From Primulina eburnea (lineage: Eukaryota; Streptophyta; Magnoliopsida; Lamiales; Gesneriaceae), in contig NC_133106.1 in assembly GCF_022965805.1 (NCBI RefSeq), forward strand, positions 35,267,913 through 35,331,912: 64,000 nt of DNA, written 5' to 3'. Both the position numbers and the translations under genes were made by a program. Under the pieces are notes generated by a model. That model saw only the letters and a list, made by a program, of their open reading frames with translations, did no database searches and had not been told where the DNA came from. Shown in pieces: positions 33,465 through 45,383 of the stretch (positions are counted from its first letter, which is position 1; the number at the start of each line of letters is the position of its first letter).

Positions 33465-36070
33465 TTAATCAACTTCCTCCATCTTGCTGCCCTCAGCATC
33501 AGCATCCGTTTCTTCCAATGCAGGCATATCGACATCTCCATCAGCAGCATCATCATCAATGCTCAACCCAAGCTTTAGCATCCTGTGAATACGGTTTCCA
33601 AAAGTCGCGGGCTCATCCAAGCTGAATCCAGACGTGAGAAGAGAAGTCTCAAACAGCAGCATGACCAAGTCCTTTACCGACTTGTCGTTCTTGTCAGCAT
33701 CAGCCCTCTTTCTAAGCTCCTCCATGATCGAGTTCTCGGGATTGATCTCCATTGTCTTCTTGCTGGACATGTATCCGGCCATGCTCGAATCTCTTAAAGC
33801 TTGTGCCTTCATGATCCTCTCCATGTTTGCGGTCCATCCATACTCACCAGTTACCAAACAACAGGGAGAGTCCACAACACGGTTAGAAACCACTACCTTC
33901 TCAACCTTGTCTCCAAGGACATCCTTGATCACCTTGCACAGGCCCTCAAACTTTGTCTTCAGCTCCTCGGCCTTCTTCTTCTCATCCTCACCCTCTTCAA
34001 GCTTTAAACCTTCCTTGGTGGCAGACACGAGTTTCTTACCCTCAAATTCCTTCAATTGACCAACAGCATACTCATCGATTGCATCAACCATGTAGATGAC
34101 TTCATAACCCTTCTTCTTTAGCTTCTCAAGGAAGGGTGAGTTCTCAACAGCCTTCTTGCTCTCCCCAGTAATGTAGTAAATGTCACTTTGGCCATCCTTC
34201 ATTCTGGTCACATAGTCCTTCAAGCTGGTCAACTCGTCACCGCTCTTGGTAGAATGGTACCTGAGCAATTCAGCAATCTTACTCTTGTTCTGAGAATCTT
34301 CGTGGATACCAAGCTTTAGATTCTTCGAGAAAGCCTCGTAGAATTTGTTGTAGTCTTCCTTGTTCTCAGCAATCTCAAAAAAGAGCTCGAGACACTTCTT
34401 TACCAGGTTCTTGCGGATGACCTTCAAGATCTTGTTCTGCTGCAACATCTCACGAGAGATGTTGAGAGGAAGGTCTTCCGAGTCAACAATTCCTTTCACA
34501 AAGCTCAGGTATTCGGGGATCAACTCCTCACAGTTGTCCATGATAAAGACACGGCGCACATATAGCTTAATGTTGTTGGGTTTCTTCTTAGTGTCAAATA
34601 GATCAAATGGCGCCCTCTTAGGAACAAAGAGAACCGCCTTGAACTCAAGCTGACCCTCGACAGAGAAGTGCTTCACTGACAAGTGTTCCTCCCAGTCATT
34701 GGTGAGGCTCTTGTAAAAAGCAGCATATTCTTCCTTTGTGATTTCCTCGGGCTTCCTCATCCATATGGGCTTTTGCTTGTTCACCAGATTCCATTCGTGA
34801 GACACTTCTTTGATCTTTTTCTTCTTCTTCTCTGCTTTCTCCTTCTCTTCGTCAACTTCTTCAACCTTTCCTTCCTCATCCTTTTTGTCTTCCTCATCCT
34901 CGTCATCAGAGATCTCCTTTTCTGTAGTCTTTTCCACCCAAAGAGAGATTGGGTAGCTAATAAACTCAGAGTGCTTCTTGACCAAATCCTTCAGCCTGCG
35001 TTCCTCAAGGTATTCAAGCTGGTCCTCTTTGAGATGGAGGGTAATCTTAGTACCCCTCCCCAGGTTTTCACCAGAAGCATCTCTGGTAACAGTGAATGAG
35101 CCACCAGCTTGGGACTCCCATACATATTGCTCATCATCGTTATGCTTACTAGTTACAATAACCTTCTCAGCAACCAAGTAAGCTGAGTAGAAACCAACAC
35201 CAAACTGTCCAATCATGCTGACATCAGCACCAGCAGCAAGGGCTTCCATGAATTCCTTGGTTCCAGACCTCGCAATTGTGCCAAGATTGTTTACTAAGTC
35301 TGCAACACAAAAGATATTCAGCACAGAATAATCAAATAAAATAACGAATCCAACAAAACTGGAAAAACGATTTGACACCTACCTGCCTTTGTCATCCCAA
35401 TACCACTGTCAATGATGGTCAGTGTATTGCTGGATTTGTCAGGAATAATGTGAATAAAGAGCTCTGGCTGAGCATCTAGCTTGCTCTTATCCGTCAGGCT
35501 TTCAAAACGAATCTTGTCGATAGCCTGATTGCAACAATACCGATAGTTAATCACATAAATATATCTTCCATTAAACCAACCAAAATGATTGCAACAAAAA
35601 CTCTAAACAGCTATATCCAGGTTAGTTTCGCGTACTATCCACAAGTATTCTCACGAACCAGTTCAGTAGCTACAAACAATGTTTACAAACGAGTAAATTG
35701 CTGCAGATGTAAAAAAAACTAGACCATTCTTCTGATAATTGAAAGCGAAAAAATATATAATCCCGAATAAAGGTAAGCGATAATTTGATCAAATGCAAGA
35801 AAACAACATCAATTTTCGGTGTGTTCATTATACTCTTCGACGACTGAACGCATCCATGCTAGTAGGCACAAAGATCGCAACATATTCTCAAAAACTGAAA
35901 AACAAACACTAACAGATCTAGATCCCCATACAGCACAAAACACTTACGTCGGAAGCGTTACTGATGAGTTCGCGGAGAAAGATCTCCTTATTGCTGTAGA
36001 AAGTGTTGATAATCAAACTCAGCAGCTGGTTGATTTCAGCCTGGAATGCAAACGTCTCCGTATCCGCCAT
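33465..36070 (-). CDS. HSP90: Cytosolic heat shock protein 90, copy A
   Basis: Three exons on the minus strand: 36070-35948, 35524-35383 and 35299-33465; the product is 699 aa, normal for cytosolic HSP90. The N-terminal ATPase (GHKL) domain shows [24 protein letters not shown] for ATP-Mg binding, [19 protein letters not shown] and [15 protein letters not shown] charged Glu/Lys linker follows, then the middle domain ([16 protein letters not shown], with the catalytic-loop [14 protein letters not shown]) and the C-terminal dimerisation domain ending MEEVD, the docking site for TPR co-chaperones. HSP90 folds client kinases, receptors and NLR proteins with SGT1/RAR1. The upstream TATA and heat-shock element suggest heat induction. 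The gene is tandem with copy B. Confidence 0.97.
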
Positions 36071-36199
36071 CTCTGCGATCTCTACTTCTCAAATTCCTCG
36101 CAAAAATGACCCGAGAGAGAGACGAATGCTAGGGTTGTATGTGAGCGGTGTATACAGCGGGCGCGAGCAAGAGGCAAATTGTGGAGCAAGCAAATGCCA

Positions 36200-36239
36200 T
36201 TTTATACTATCGTGGTTTACTAGGGTTTCTAGATCCTTC
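36200..36239 (-). promoter_or_regulatory. TATA box and heat-shock element of HSP90 copy A
   Basis: On the minus strand TATAAAA is at 36206-36200. Upstream of it, 36239-36227 reads GAAGGATCTAGAA, fitting nGAAnnTTCnnGAAn with one mismatch (ATC for TTC). The same sequence block, AGGGTTTCTAGATCCTTCG on the plus strand, occurs upstream of copy B. Confidence 0.6.
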
Positions 36240-36967
36240 GTTTTTAAAATTAAAATAATAATAATAATAATAATATTTATTATCAAATTATATGTGAGAT
36301 TTTTCCGTCCCGGCTTTTTGTCGGTCCGTTTTTGGTAACCCGGGCCGATGTTAAAGATGAAAAGGCTCACGATTCTTTGTAATAGGTCATATCGATTCAT
36401 TCGTTAACAGAAATCAGAAAATCATTATCTTCTTATGTTTTATTTCTACATCTTTAGCTGTGCTATGTTATAAAGTAGGACGATAATAATTTTATTACTT
36501 TTAGGAAAATTTATTGTTATTCACATTATCGGTATGAGAAAACGATGATTTTTATCTCTCTTTTTAACTCATATTTTGTATGTTTATTGGAACGGATATT
36601 CTTTTGATTGATATGTTCACTTCTGTCAATTTTCGATGATGATAATCATTCTTAATTCTCATTGTTAAATTTTTATAAAATATTTTCCATATTTGATTAC
36701 TTTAATTTAACTAATCTAAGCATGTATAAATTTATAACAGTAGTATATAATATTTTATTATTATTTGTAGCACTAAGCGTTTGTCGTTTTATCAAAAACT
36801 ATAATTAGTTATAATGATGCAACTCTAATCTTTTCAATCATACAATAGCTTAAACATCGCGTTTCGATTGCTCTACCAAGTTGAGACAATTATTGTACCC
36901 AAACAATCTATTTCCCGAAAATTACACTCATTGCAATCAAAAAAAATTAAACTCGTGACCTTCACTA
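36240..36967. other. AT-rich spacer
   Basis: AT-rich sequence upstream of HSP90 copy A with an (ATA)n run near 36254-36276. No gene or defined element is seen. Confidence 0.5.
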
Positions 36968-37524
36968 TAGGGATGGCAATGGGTAGGATATGGGTCGGAT
37001 TTGATACATCCATCCACATACCCATTTATTAAATTCATCCCCATACCCATCGGGTATTGAATTTCATCTACATCTCCATATCCATCGGATTATCGGATAC
37101 CCATACCCTACCCAAATACCCTATTATCATATACAATTAAATTTTTTCAAATTTAAATTGTTTCAATGAAGTTATGAATATTTAAAAAATTATTTAAATG
37201 AACAATAAGAAAAATTAATGTTGATAAAAATTTGCAAAGTAAACTTTATAAAAAAATAAAATAAAATATTAAAAATAGTTTATATTAATTGAACAAAAGT
37301 ACGTAATTTAACAAAATAAATTATTTTTCAATTTTTAAAGTTAAACATGAAATAAATTTACCAATGAAGAAGATGAGAAATTGAATGATAAATAAAAGAG
37401 CGGTAAAACCTTGAAACGTAAAATGAAAGTGAAAGGGAAGAGAAAAGAAAAATTATCGATTTACTTGGATTTGAGAAAATGAATCTTTAATATAGGTGTG
37501 CACGGTAGGTGTGCAACATATCAA

Positions 37525-37572
<48 letters not shown>

Positions 37573-37636
37573 AAAGAAAAATATCGATTTACTTGGATTT
37601 GAGAAAATGAATCTTAATATAAATAAATATAATTAC

Positions 37637-37668
<32 letters not shown>

Positions 37669-37938
37669 AGAAAAAGTATCGATTTACTTGTATTTGAGAA
37701 AATGAATCTTAATATAAATAAATATAATTACTATATATATATTTATATATTAATTTAAATGGGTATTCGGGTAGGGCGTGTGTTGGATTATATCAAACCC
37801 GCCTCCATACCCAGACCCGAAAATCCTCATACCCGATTACTCAATTATTTTATCGGGTCTAAAAATCCCTCCATACCCTATTCTATTCGAGTCGGATATC
37901 AGATCCTCCAATGGGTTCGGAGGAAATTGTCATCCTTA
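36968..37938. mobile_element. Non-autonomous hAT-like transposon, 971 bp
   Basis: The left end TAGGGATGGCAAT and the inverted right end TAAGGATGACAAT match at 11 of 13 positions, typical of Ac-like hAT termini. Flanks CTTCACTA (36960-36967) and TTTCACTA (37939-37946) agree at 7 of 8 bases, as a slightly decayed 8-bp duplication. Subterminal GGGTA/TACCC-rich tracts (CCCATACCC and related) occur at both ends. No transposase frame remains. Three internal copies of an A-rich 50-70-bp unit are separated by (AT)n tracts. Confidence 0.8.
37441..37741. repeat. Three copies of a TATCGATTTACTTGGATTTG unit plus (AT)n tracts
   Basis: Copies of the unit ATATCGATTTACTTGGATTTG, then AGAAAATGAATCTT, lie at about 37441-37494, 37570-37640 and 37669-37741, with (AT)n runs at about 37528-37569 and 37646-37668. 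They are internal to the hAT-like element and probably arose by local duplication after insertion. Confidence 0.8.
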
Positions 37939-40122
37939 TTTCACTATGATATCAGTTGTAAGGCTTAAAAATTGCCGCTCTACCAAAAGTTATAGCTAGT
38001 AATTATGCAATTGTAATATTTTCAACAAAGTTTTAATTAAAACGACCAACTCTTGGTTCTATAATTAATATCAGAGCTAATGTTATATGTTTGATTCTCA
38101 TTGATTGTAATAAGTGCAATTATTTGATGAGAGATTGTTAAGTGTAATAATTCTTCATGCTGATTAGAGCAATCGAATTATGATATTTGTGACACTGTAC
38201 AATTTAAAATATTTGAGTTGCACCATACCATCGACTATAGATTTTGACAAAACATCAAACAATTACTCCTACAAGACGTAAATTTATCAAATAGGTTTAA
38301 CCACATTTTTATTAAAAAAATAAAATATTTTGTAATTTAATAAAAAAATTATGTTGGTTTATAAAAAATTATGTCACATGCATAAAAATTAGTTATTCTA
38401 AGTATTTTAAATGTAATAATATGATATACGATACACCAGTATTCTAAAATGTGATAGGTGGAAAACCACTGACTGATATCGCCTAGATCGTTTTTTAACT
38501 GGATATCTAATTTTTATTGTCAATCTCCATATTTATATAATAATTCATCTATAACTCCTTTTTCTTATCCAATATAAATCATTGAAAAAATATCGAAAAT
38601 TGATTTTTTTTTTAAAAAAATCAAAAATTGTATATATTAAATATGGCCACGTCTTTGAGGACTTTGAGCCTCCTAAGCGGTCGAGTTTGTTAAGAACGCG
38701 CATATACATTGACCTTGTAAAAATCGAAGAGGGGGCTCTTAGGTGTCTTTTAGAATATTGGTAGACACACAATAAGTTCGGGTTCATACTATTTATTATT
38801 TAGAAAATACAAGTAATTTAGATATTCAGTAATTGATTGAAGAAAAATTTGTCGATGATAAAAACTAATGTCTATTGCTATAAAAATACGTTATAGTTTA
38901 TTATATATATTTATTAATGAATTTTTTTATTTATTACAATTGTATTTTTTTTTAAAAATTCTCCAATCTTATATTAATATATAATTTTAATTTAATGATA
39001 TTTTTATTTATATTTTATAATTTTTAGATAATTTATTATTTATTTATAATAAAAGAATATAACAAAAATTATTAATTTAAAAATAACAAAAATTACAACA
39101 AGCGTGCAAAATCACGGCCCTGGCATCTATAATCCTGTAATTCAAAATAAAAACATAGTACAATCTATATCCAATAAGATATTTTTTCCATAATATAAAC
39201 AATCTAGGAAAATCCGGTAATAAGGAAATTCGATAGATTTGTTTTATCATTTATGTATACGAGTTACGAGGTCATAAATTCAGTCTTCACAATCCATCCA
39301 AAATCTAAAGTATCGAGATAATTTAAAATTAAACATTTTATAAATTAAATAAAAAACATACTTAGAAATCAAAATAATAATAAAAATCACTATTCGATTT
39401 CTTGTGTGAAGACACACAAAAAATACGCACAATCGTCTCCCAAGTACTAAATCTACTATACTATTACTGGCATCATCAAGCCTTTCTTTTGACCGATGAG
39501 CCTGGCACCTCTTAAACCACCGTTACTATTATCTAACAGGAGAGGAAACTAGACAAACACTTGGAAAATAGCCAAATGCTCATTTAAGTTTTACAAATAT
39601 TATGTTTTGATCTTTCAAAATATTTAATTTTGAGTTTCGTTCTTATAAAATTATGTTGACTTGTGTTTTTTTTTTTGTCGGAATGGTTACATAAATCCAA
39701 TAATCTTTGAAGTGTCTAACCTTATTTCAATAATCCATAAAAAAAAACTTATAAACAAGCTAACTACATAATTAACACTCAATTGCCTGTATGAACATTT
39801 TAGCTACCATGGCCAAAATTGAACATTCATATGACCAATTCTCGAATACTAATTTTAGTAACCTATCACCAAAGAAGATCGTTATACTTAAGCATTCGGA
39901 TACACCTGAAAATGTCAGGGTTAAAATAGATTTAACCGGACAATTAAAATCAGTAGCAAAGTAAAAACGGCAAACAAAATAGTAAAAATTAAGAAAGAGT
40001 GTCACCATACTCGATTGCAATAGATAAAAAGGCCATAAAATTTGTCATCCGCCGTTAATCAAACTACATAATTTTAAGGAAGGAAAACTTCCGTCAGTAA
40101 CTCAACAAAAGCAACCTACGAT
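37939..40122. other. AT-rich spacer between the HSP90 copies
   Basis: Spacer of AT-rich sequence. ORFs near 38545-38787 and 39772-40020 have no motif. No gene is supported. The spacer separates the stop codon side of copy B from the promoter of copy A. Confidence 0.5.
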
Positions 40123-42948
40123 TTAGTCAACTTCCTCCATCTTGCTGCCTTCGGCATCAGCATCTGTGTCTTCCAATGCAGGCATGTCGGCATCAGCCTC
40201 ACCAGCATCATCATCAATGCTCAGCCCAAGTTTAAGCATCCTATGAATCCTATTGCCAAAGGTGTTAGGCTCATCAAGACTGAACCCCGAAGTCAGTAAA
40301 GCAGTTTCAAATAGCAGCATAACCAAGTCCTTAACCGACTTGTCGTTCTTGTCAGCATCAGCCCTCTTTCTAAGCTCCTCCATGATTGAGTTCTCCGGAT
40401 TTATCTCCATCGTCTTTTTGCTGGACATGTAGCCCGACATGTTGGAATCTCTCAAAGCTTGTGCCTTCATAATTCTCTCCATGTTTGCTGTCCACCCGTA
40501 CTCACCAGTCACCAAACAACAGGGAGAGTCAACCACACGATTTGATACCACAACCTTCTCAACCCTGTCGCCAAGAACATCCTTGATCACCTTGCACAGG
40601 CCCTCAAACTTTTCTTTCAACAACTCAGCCTTCTTCTTTTCATCCTCTCCCTCCTCCAGCTTTAAACCTTCCTTGGTAGCAGATACAAGCTTCTTACCCT
40701 CAAATTCCTTCAATTGACCAATGGCATACTCGTCAATTGCATCAACCATGTACAGAACTTCATAACCCTTCTTCTTTAGCTTCTCAAGGAATGGTGAGTT
40801 CTCAACAGCCTTCTTGCTCTCACCAGTAATATAATAAATCTCATTTTGGCCTTCCTTCATTCTGGTCACATAATCCTTCAAGCTTGTCAACTCATCACCA
40901 GCTCTTGGTAGAATGGTACCTGAGCAATTCAGCAATCTTACTCTTGTTTTGAGAATCTTCGTGGATACCAAGCTTTAGATTCTTCGAAAAAGCCTCGTAG
41001 AATTTGTTATAGTCTTCCTTGTTCTCAGCAATCTCAAAGAAGAGTTCAAGGCACTTTTTTACCAGGTTCTTGCGGATGACCTTCAAGATCTTATTCTGCT
41101 GTAACATCTCACGAGAGATGTTCAGAGGAAGGTCCTCAGAGTCCACAATCCCCTTCACAAAGCTCAGGTACTCCGGTATCAACTCCTCACAGTTGTCCAT
41201 GATAAAGACACGGCGGACATAAAGCTTAATGTTGTTAGGTTTCTTCTTTGTGTCAAATAGATCAAATGGTGCCCTCTTAGGAACAAAGAGAACGGCCTTG
41301 AACTCAAGCTGACCCTCAACAGAGAAGTGCTTCACTGACAAGTGTTCCTCCCAGTCATTGGTGAGGCTCTTGTAAAAAGCAGCATATTCTTCCTTTGTGA
41401 TTTCCTCAGGCTTCCTCATCCAGATAGGCTTTTGCTTGTTCACCAAATCCCACTCATAAGACACCTCCTTGATCTTCTTCTTTTTCTTATCAGCTTTTTC
41501 ATTCTCTTCGTCAATTTCTTCAACATTTCCTTCTTCATCCTTTTTGTCATCCTCGTCCTCATCATCAGATATCTCTTTCTCTGTAGTCTTTTCAACCCAA
41601 AGGGAGATTGGATAGCTAATAAACTCAGAGTGCTTCTTGACCAAATCCTTCAGCCTGCGCTCCTCGAGATATTCAAGCTGGTCCTCTTTCAGATGCAGTG
41701 TGATCTTGGTACCCCTGCCAAGGTTTTCACCAGAGGTATCTCTGGTCACAGTGAATGAACCACCAGCCTGGGACTCCCATACATATTGATCGTCATCATT
41801 ATGCTTTGTGGTGACAATGACTTTATCAGCGACCAAGTATGCTGAATAGAAACCAACACCAAACTGCCCAATCATGCTGACATCGGCACCAGCTGCAATG
41901 GCTTCCATAAATTCTTTGGTCCCAGATCTCGCAATTGTACCAAGGTTGTTGACCAAATCTGTAAATCACATGTCAGCACAAAACACCCACCGCATAAAAA
42001 CAAACTAAACCATACACTGCAAGACAAGATTGGCCATAAGAACACTTACCAGCTTTTGACATTCCAATACCACTGTCAATAATGGTTAGCGTGTTGTTTG
42101 TCTTATCAGGGATGATGTGGATGAAGAGGTTTGGCTGAGCATCTAGCTTGCTCTTGTCAGTCAAGCTTTCAAAACGGATCTTGTCAAGAGCCTGAAATCA
42201 ACATAAATCATTCATATAAAGTTTCTAACATAAAATATTCTCAACCACTACCATTATAAATAATGACCAAGTTTAGAGAGCTTGGGAAATAATCTGCTTA
42301 CTTAACTATAATAACAAACATAGTTATCATACAATGTTACAATTCTAGTATGTAACATGGCACATGTCGGATTAATGGTTTTTCAAACAACAAATCTCAT
42401 GCATCAGTCCAGCTGTATACTATGGGTTCTCAAGCACCAAACCAGCAAATCGACCACAAGTGTTTTTTACACACCAAGGTATGACGATATCGTATATTTT
42501 CTAATGGAATCAATATCGAACAAAAAATTGAAAGCATAAGGAGTAGTATTACATCACATAAAAATATAACTTAACCTAAACTGCACAAAATCCCTTTTCA
42601 AGGAATTAGCCATCAAATATCATAACCAAGGCTTCATTCTCCGTCAGAGATAAAGGCGCGATATATTTACGCTAAAAACACCGAATATATAAGTCATCAT
42701 ATCTGAATTACGATAGATCACAGACAACCTGCCGTAACACATGAGTCATACCCTAAATCTAGACAAGTTAAAAAACAGATTAAATTGTAAGCTAAACAAA
42801 ACAAAAATAGGGAGAGGGGCATTACATCAGAGCAGTTACTGATGAGTTCACGGAGGAAGATCTCCTTGTTGCTGTAAAAAGTGTTGATGATCAAGCTCAG
42901 CAGCTGGTTGATCTCCGCCTGAAATGCAAACGTCTCGGTATCCGCCAT
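40123..42948 (-). CDS. HSP90: Cytosolic HSP90 copy B with a 1-base frameshift
   Basis: Three exons on the minus strand: 42948-42826, 42191-42050 and 41958-40123, with the same intron positions as copy A. Exon lengths 123 and 142 match exactly; the last exon is 1836 nt against 1835 in copy A. The extra base sits at about 40900 (copy A GTCACCGCTC, copy B ATCACCAGCTC on the plus strand) and creates an immediate stop after HSTKSW, truncating the product at 442 aa. Downstream the alternative frame is fully conserved to MEEVD with normal codon structure, which points to a sequencing error or a very recent mutation. Domains before the break are intact (GHKL ATPase, linker, most of the middle domain). 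NCSD replaces NASD in the ATP-site motif. In-frame function of the C-terminus cannot be assumed. Confidence 0.9.
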
Positions 42949-43084
42949 TGCTGCGATCTAGAATCTCACCTTTACACAACACAATTTGCAACGAAATATA
43001 TAGAAGAAAATCGAAATCAAAGATTATTTCCGCAAAATTTAGCGTTAAAGCGAGAGGCACTGACTGCTGGAAGAAATGGAGGGA

Positions 43085-43221
43085 TTTATATAGCTCTGTT
43101 CTCTAGGGTTTCTAGATCCTTCGTTTTTTTTCAAACTCTTTAATCTTTAATTTATTTATTATTTATTATTATTTATTTTAAGTGTGGCGTGTTATTTGTT
43201 TTTTTCCCTTCCAGATCCTTC
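43085..43221 (-). promoter_or_regulatory. TATA box and heat-shock elements of HSP90 copy B
   Basis: The minus-strand TATATAAA lies at 43092-43085. One HSE-like GAAGGATCTAGAA is at 43122-43110, identical in core to that of copy A, and a second, GAAGGATCTGGAA, is at 43221-43209. Both keep GAAnnNTCnnGAA with ATC for TTC. The paired elements suggest retained heat-shock factor control. Confidence 0.55.
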
Positions 43222-43671
43222 GATGTTTTTAGGTCTTGTTTGGTTGCCAGGTAAACGTTGTTACTTAAATTCTGGAAAAAACAAATGTGCTTAAGTAAGA
43301 AAAAGTCCTTTTACAAAAATATAAATATTTTGTTTTCTCAAAGAGACCGAGCTTTAACTCCAATTGTCTAATCTTATTTTTCTTTATAATAACTTAGATA
43401 CGAGTCCTCCCACCTCCTATAATTGGATTTCAAAAAAAAAAATATTGTTTTTTTGAATAATACTTTTTTTGGAATATATATTTTATGTCTTTAATCCAGC
43501 TTTTTTTTTACAAGGATACAATTTATTTCTTCAATAAATCAAAACAGAGTCATTACAGTCATGAAGCAAAATAAAATCAAGACAGTCATAAGAAATAAAA
43601 TGATTAACATAAGAATTGGCTGCTCCTACCTTGCGTCTTTCCTTAAACATGATGGACGCATCAACATTACA
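43222..43671. other. Spacer 5' of HSP90 copy B
   Basis: AT-rich sequence with no gene. It ends at the putative target duplication of the following transposon. Confidence 0.45.
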
Positions 43672-43771
43672 GCAGGGGCGGATTTAGTGTAAGGCGAACG
43701 GGGGCTATGGCCCCCCCAAAAAATTTAAATTTTTTTTTAGTATATATTAATTTTTTTAAACTAAATATATA

Positions 43772-43848
<77 letters not shown>

Positions 43849-44096
43849 GGCTCCCCCAAAATGAATGATACGTCCATGTATCTCAGTGGTTAAAGCCAAT
43901 TATAAAGTTTGCTCCACCCGATTTCGAAACCTGATCTCTCTTTCTTTTCTTTTTTTGGCTTAGAGACGGTTGTGACGGAAACCGTCGCAAAATCCGCGAC
44001 GATTTCTTATTACCGTCGCCATATAGCGACGGTTGTTGAGAAAACCGTCGCAAAATAAACTAAGCGGTCTCCCAGTATCGAAATCTTAGATCCGCC
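43672..44096. mobile_element. Putative TIR transposon with (AT)n core and tRNA-like boxes
   Basis: Left end GCAGGGGCGGATTTAG and right end CTTAGATCCGCCC are inverted (GGGCGGAT(T/C)TA(A)G). ATTACA flanks both ends (43666-43671 and 44097-44102). Inside are poly-C/A and a long (AT)n run at 43769-43844. Also inside is a tRNA-like stretch: TATCTCAGTGGTTAAAGCC (A-box-like) followed by CCGATTTCGAAACC (B-box-like) at about 43880-43930. GC-rich hairpins (GCGACGGTT and AACCGTCGC) occupy the right third. Class uncertain; it could be a composite of a SINE fragment and a DNA transposon. Confidence 0.5.
43769..43844. repeat. (AT)n microsatellite
   Basis: About 38 tandem AT dinucleotides, the longest simple repeat in the window, inside the putative transposon. 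The plus-strand AT run is slippage-prone. Confidence 0.95.
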
Positions 44097-44102
44097 CATT
44101 AC

Positions 44103-45230
44103 ATTTCATAAAGCCCAAAGGTGGCCGGTGTCATCTAATGGTTTAAGGTGACGCACTTGTCGGGGTATGTGGATCTCGGGAGATCTTGGGCACACTTTAC
44201 GATTGCTAGAGCATATCCGAGGCTAAAGATATATTGACGCTTGCTTGTCTATCGACATCATTTCATAGTTTGTTGTTCCTGTATTTCCATGTACTCCATA
44301 AGATCATGATTAGGTTAAAGATTATCTGAGATGGACATCGTTCTAGACATTGAAAGAATCATTATGCATAAGACTCCGATGGTAGCTAATTTCGAAACTG
44401 ATATGTCAACCAGACCCAAGTCGACACGAAAAAAATCAGGTTAGGTTTGGGCGTTTTCATGTTCGGGTCAATTGGGTTCGTCTCGAAAGCTTTCCCGATA
44501 AAATATTCAGTTCTGGGTCACCGGAGTTGACTCTAATGACTACATTTTTATATATTATATGTTTGAATTTTTTTATTGTAGATGCATCGATATCATAAAT
44601 TTTTATCATATAATATTTATTTTGTAAAATTTGATTTTTTAAACAATTGTTTGTTTTTTGTGGTAAGCATGCTTTAAATGTTTTAGAAGTAAACTTTCAA
44701 ATTTATGAATTTATTATAAATGAAGACGCTTATCAAATATTTATTTTGTAAAATATTGATTTTTTTAAAAAATTTACCGAAAGTTATTTTGAAAAAAATT
44801 ATGATTTATTGTTATTGATCTCATAAATTTTTTATCATGTGATAATTATTCTGTAAAGTTATGAATTTTTTAATCAGTTGTTTCATTTATGAAGTAATTA
44901 ATAGTTTAGACAATTGTTTCTCATAATTTTAAATATTTATATCCATGATACATAATTAATGTATATTTAGGTGATGTTTTGTTATTGTGTGTTTAAACTA
45001 AAATATCTATTATGCGTTTTGAGTTTTTATTTAATTATTTTTAAAAATAATAAAATACTAATGCTGCATAATAAAAAAATCATATATCTTAAAAATAATT
45101 TTTTTTAAAAAAATGTGTTGGTCCGGTTGGTTTCGATTCGGGTTCGAGTTAATGGTTTCCGGGTTGGTCCGGGGTTTGGGTCGAGAAAGTTTTTGTAATA
45201 CTCATATTTACCCGAACTCATCCGAATTGA
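44103..45230. other. AT-rich spacer with GGGTTCG-type repeat ends
   Basis: AT-rich interior is framed by GGGTT/GGTCC-rich stretches (about 44400-44530 and 45110-45190), which suggests an old DNA transposon. I could not find convincing terminal repeats or a target duplication. Confidence 0.35.
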
Positions 45231-45383
45231 CACTTCTAGACTTCGATTCATTTGGCATTTATCCACAAAGTGTATCAAATTAGTGAGGCTCCAATAAGTC
45301 CTTGCATAAGGGCAGTCAACGAAGAGATGCCGATTACTTTCAATGCCGGAGCCGCATAAAAAACAACATATGAGGACATCCAT
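45231..45383 (-). pseudogene. LINE reverse-transcriptase zinc-binding (zf-RVT) relic
   Basis: The minus frame reads CCFLCGSGIESNRHLFVDCP, then YARTYWSLT. This is the zf-RVT motif, CxxC followed by E(S/T)xxHLFxxCPxxxxxW, at the C-terminus of plant LINE-type ORF2. Only about 50 codons remain. The neighbouring reverse transcriptase is absent. Confidence 0.75.

Noticed and set aside
33634..34059. Plus-strand ORF of 141 aa, with others at 34360-34653 and 34683-35099, antisense to HSP90 copy A
   Set aside because: These are shadow frames of the HSP90 exon. The same frames recur in copy B, and they show no motifs.
43880..43930. tRNA gene
   Set aside because: The A- and B-box-like sequences are imperfect and no cloverleaf with paired acceptor arms can be drawn; a SINE-like relic is more likely.
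44395..45235. Possible DNA transposon framed by GTCAA/TTGAC and GGGTTCG-rich ends
   Set aside because: No matching target-site duplication, and the terminal similarity is only about six bases.
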